Of a stretch of 64,000 bases of DNA, positions 61,781 through 64,000 are shown one piece after another; within the stretch, counting starts at the first letter, position 1; each line of letters opens with the position of its first letter. A model generated the notes under the pieces. That model worked only from the letters and a program-made list of their open reading frames with translations, had not been told where the DNA came from and did not search any database. Origin of the DNA: Anatilimnocola floriformis (GTDB lineage: Bacteria; Planctomycetota; Planctomycetia; Pirellulales; Pirellulaceae). The stretch lies in assembly GCF_024256385.1 (NCBI RefSeq), contig NZ_JAMLFW010000004.1:62001-126000 (forward strand). Reading direction: 5' to 3'. The translations under genes were made by a program, and so were the position numbers.

Positions 61781-62554
61781 ATGGCCGATGCCAATCCTTA
61801 CGACAGCTTGAAAGTCAATCTCACCGGCCAAATCGCGGTGGTGACGGGCGCTTCGCAGGGGCTCGGCAAATCGATCGCCATCGCCCTCGGCCAGAGCGGT
61901 GCGAAGGTGGCATGCATCGCCCGCAGCGTTGACAAGCTCGCGGCCACGGTCGCCGACATAACCGCTGCCGGCGGCACGGCCGAAGCGTTTCCTTGCGACG
62001 TGCGCGAATCGGCTGCCGTCGATAAGTTGATGAACGACATCAACGAGAAGTGGGGCCGAATCGACATTCTCGTGAACAACGCCGGTGTGACCCGCGATAC
62101 GCTGCTGCCGGTCATGACCGACGAACAGTGGGACGAAGTCATCGCGACCAACCTCCGCGGGCCGTTCCTCTTTGCTCGCGCTGCGGCTCGTTTGATGATG
62201 CGGCAGCGTTACGGCCGGATCATCAACATGTCGAGCGTCAGCGGCCTGATGGGGAACGCCGGCCAGACGAATTACAGCGCGTCGAAGGCCGGCCTGATCG
62301 GTTTCACCCGCAGCATGAGCCGCGAACTCGCCAAGCGCAAGGTCACCATCAACGCAGTTTGCCCTGGCTTTATCGAAAGCGAAATGACGAAGGTCCTCGG
62401 CGATTCGATTCTTGACGAAGTGAAGAAGCGAATCCCCGCCGGCCGCGTCGGCAAGCCCGAAGATGTCTCGGCCTGCGTCCTCTTCCTCGCCAGCCCGGCA
62501 GCCAGCTATGTGACTGGCGCCGTGCTAACCGTCGATGGCGGCATGACGGGCTAG
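61781..62554 (+). CDS. fabG: 3-oxoacyl-ACP reductase
   Basis: 257 aa. Cofactor loop 'TGASQGLGKSIA' (22-33), 'NNAGVTRD', catalytic Ser in 'NMSSVSGLMGN', and Tyr/Lys in 'YSASKAGLIGF' complete the short-chain reductase set; 'INAVCPGFIESEM' and 'SYVTGAVLTVDGGMTG' are typical of FabG. It reduces 3-oxoacyl-ACP in fatty acid elongation. The acpP gene expected nearby is not in the window. Confidence 0.94.
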   Translation: MADANPYDSLKVNLTGQIAVVTGASQGLGKSIAIALGQSGAKVACIARSVDKLAATVADITAAGGTAEAFPCDVRESAAVDKLMNDINEKWGRIDILVNNAGVTRDTLLPVMTDEQWDEVIATNLRGPFLFARAAARLMMRQRYGRIINMSSVSGLMGNAGQTNYSASKAGLIGFTRSMSRELAKRKVTINAVCPGFIESEMTKVLGDSILDEVKKRIPAGRVGKPEDVSACVLFLASPAASYVTGAVLTVDGGMTG

Positions 62555-62561
62555 GTTGCCG

Positions 62562-63779
62562 TTAGCGATTTGGCGCCTGCCGTTTTTGATTGGCCGTAAT
62601 TACGCCCGGTCGAGTTCCCTCTAGGACCTCGACGACCATGCTCCGAACTTCTTCGTAAGTCGGCAGGGTTGTAAACGTGGCAAAGATTTCGGGTTGGCCG
62701 TTTTTCAACTTTGCCAGTACGAACGCCTTTTCGTTTTCCTTGATCTTTCCCTCGCGGATCAAGTATGCGTTGAAGCCCTCCGAGTACATCAAGGAGAGCG
62801 TGTAGTCGACCTGCTCCTTGTCGTTGAGCACGTGAAAGTCAAACTTGGTCCCCGCGTCGGGCGCAAGTTCAAACTTTTCTTCGACGGCAAGCTGCTTTGG
62901 TCCCTGGAAAAATCGATCGCGGAGAAAGACACCCGCCGTGAATTTGCCTGCCCTGCGATATTCACGTAGCCGTTCGATATGCGTGGCCGCCAAAGCAGGC
63001 TCCTTGGCCTGCGTGGCTAGAACGACCAACCGCTCTTCTAACCCTGCATCGTTCGGCTTGAGCTTCTGCAACTCCAGACACTCGCGATAGGCCGCGTCAA
63101 ACTTTTGCTGGACGAGGAATCCAGTTATCAAGAGCTCTCGGCACTTCTCGTCTTGCGGCCGCTCGGCCACCAGTTCACGGACCGTGCGTTCCCATTCCTC
63201 GTGCTGGCTAGCGCCGAGGAGCATGACTGCCAGCAAAGTAGTTGCTTCGTGATTCTTCGGCAGCGACTTAAGTGCCTCGCGGGTTTGCGACAGCGCTTCG
63301 GCAGTCTCGTTCTGATTCGCTAAGCACATGGCCAGCAAGATCCTGGCTTCGGCGTTCTTAGGATCCAGTTCCAGCGCGCGGCGGAGCGCTTTTATGGCCG
63401 CGGGAAACTCCTTGGCGACTCCATGCGACTTTCCCTTGAACGCGTACATGGCCGCATTGTTTGGTTCCAGTTGAATGGCTTGTTCCAAATGAACTTCGGC
63501 GGTCGCGACTTGGTCGAGATGCACCACTAGTTGTGCGAGCGCAAAGTGAGCTTGGGCGTCGTTGGGCTGTTGGTGCAGCCGATCTTCGTATGTCTCCACC
63601 GCATCGCGAAGTTTTTTGTCGGCTTCGTCCGTCTTGCCGGCTGCGCGCAGTTCCTTGAATTCCTTGACGATTTGCGCTGCTACAACGCCAGCATCATCCG
63701 CAGCTTGTGCGGCTGAACCGATGGCGAATCCGCACAGCAGGAAAAGTGCCCAGCACCATTTCGCAAACGTGACATCCAT
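62562..63779 (-). CDS. Secreted TPR-repeat protein
   Basis: 405 aa with a signal peptide ('WALFLLCGFAIGSAAQA', cut about 27). Residues about 60-240 are tetratricopeptide repeats: 'ALAQLVVHLDQVATAEVHLEQAIQLEPNN', 'AIKALRRALELDPKNAEARILLAM' and 'ALSQTREALKSLPKNHEATTLLA', each about 34 residues. The C-terminal 130 residues form a beta-rich domain ('GTKFDFHVLNDKEQVDYTLSLMY'). It binds proteins or scaffolds a periplasmic complex. Convergent with fabG (7-nt gap). Confidence 0.75.
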   Translation of the reverse strand: MDVTFAKWCWALFLLCGFAIGSAAQAADDAGVVAAQIVKEFKELRAAGKTDEADKKLRDAVETYEDRLHQQPNDAQAHFALAQLVVHLDQVATAEVHLEQAIQLEPNNAAMYAFKGKSHGVAKEFPAAIKALRRALELDPKNAEARILLAMCLANQNETAEALSQTREALKSLPKNHEATTLLAVMLLGASQHEEWERTVRELVAERPQDEKCRELLITGFLVQQKFDAAYRECLELQKLKPNDAGLEERLVVLATQAKEPALAATHIERLREYRRAGKFTAGVFLRDRFFQGPKQLAVEEKFELAPDAGTKFDFHVLNDKEQVDYTLSLMYSEGFNAYLIREGKIKENEKAFVLAKLKNGQPEIFATFTTLPTYEEVRSMVVEVLEGTRPGVITANQKRQAPNR

Positions 63780-64000
63780 GTCTCACCTCAACTACTCGTA
63801 TTGCTCCATCTGGCAAAACCGCCAGTATCGTACTCCTATTGGGGTAGGGCCACATAGATGAATTTCCGCAGCGCGGAGTCATCGCGATTGCTTCCTGGCT
63901 GATGTTGATGCGTCTGTAGGCAGCCAAAGATTTTCCGCATTTCCGTGCGATTCCGAAACTTTGTCGCTCTATTCTGGTTAGGTACGGACGCTTAGAATGG
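63780..64000. other. Right edge of the window, no recognised gene
   Basis: It should carry the promoter of the TPR gene. A 77-aa frame at 63694-63927 overlaps the TPR gene on the same strand in another reading frame and is not convincing. Confidence 0.35.

Overview
The window joins two kinds of DNA. Bases 1 to about 22,656 are the integrase-proximal part of a tailed-phage (HK97-type, probably siphovirus) prophage whose left end lies outside the window. Bases from about 22,656 to 64,000 are ordinary chromosome of a planctomycete, probably Pirellulales. The evidence for that host is DUF1501 and DUF4432 proteins, GYF_2-domain proteins, many secreted proteins of unknown function, few Shine-Dalgarno sites, and families of inverted intergenic repeats.

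Prophage layout. Nearly everything reads leftward. From the right end: a tRNA-Val(UAC) 3' half that marks the attachment site (22,656-22,697), a tyrosine integrase, a small membrane protein, a two-domain DNA methyltransferase, and three small rightward genes (17,895-18,806). A divergent control region (17,650-17,894) follows. Next comes a leftward early block with a ribbon-helix-helix-like protein, a DUF3820 protein and a primase/helicase. A tightly overlapping cassette (12,815-14,897) follows, with a phage GroES and a protein that copies the N-terminus of the capsid protein. The late genes come last: HNH nuclease, TerS, TerL, portal, protease, major capsid protein, a sigma-like protein, connectors, gp10-like protein, tail-fibre-like protein, and a partial protein made of 20-residue repeats.

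Main discovery candidate. The late genes fall into eight transcription units. Each is preceded on the coding strand by the invariant heptamer CTAAATA (six of eight are CTAAATAC). In six of the eight the octamer sits exactly 3 nt before the ATG, with no Shine-Dalgarno site. The motif resembles the phage T4 late promoter (TATAAATA). The same block encodes a 144-aa protein resembling sigma region 2 of T4 gp55-type late sigma factors. I infer a prophage-encoded late sigma factor driving largely leaderless late mRNAs. Rho-independent hairpins separate several units. The prophage also carries a GroES (the role of T4 gp31) next to a capsid delta-domain mimic.

Chromosome layout. 23.8-27.0 kb: hybrid histidine kinase. 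28-34 kb: Fsr-like transporter, YfaP-domain protein, lipase, glycosidase. 34-38 kb: DUF4189 protein, ilvA, ada, glyoxalase. 38-42 kb: GH18, GYF_2 and MORN-repeat proteins. 42-47 kb: uxaB with a zinc dehydrogenase, then monomeric isocitrate dehydrogenase, whose upstream segment is duplicated ahead of the next gene. 47-53 kb: CBS protein, secreted proteins and a possible deoxyhypusine-synthase-like protein. 53-58 kb: tilS, rny, a YmdB-type phosphodiesterase. 58-64 kb: DUF4432, DUF1501, rpmF, fabD, fabG and a TPR protein.
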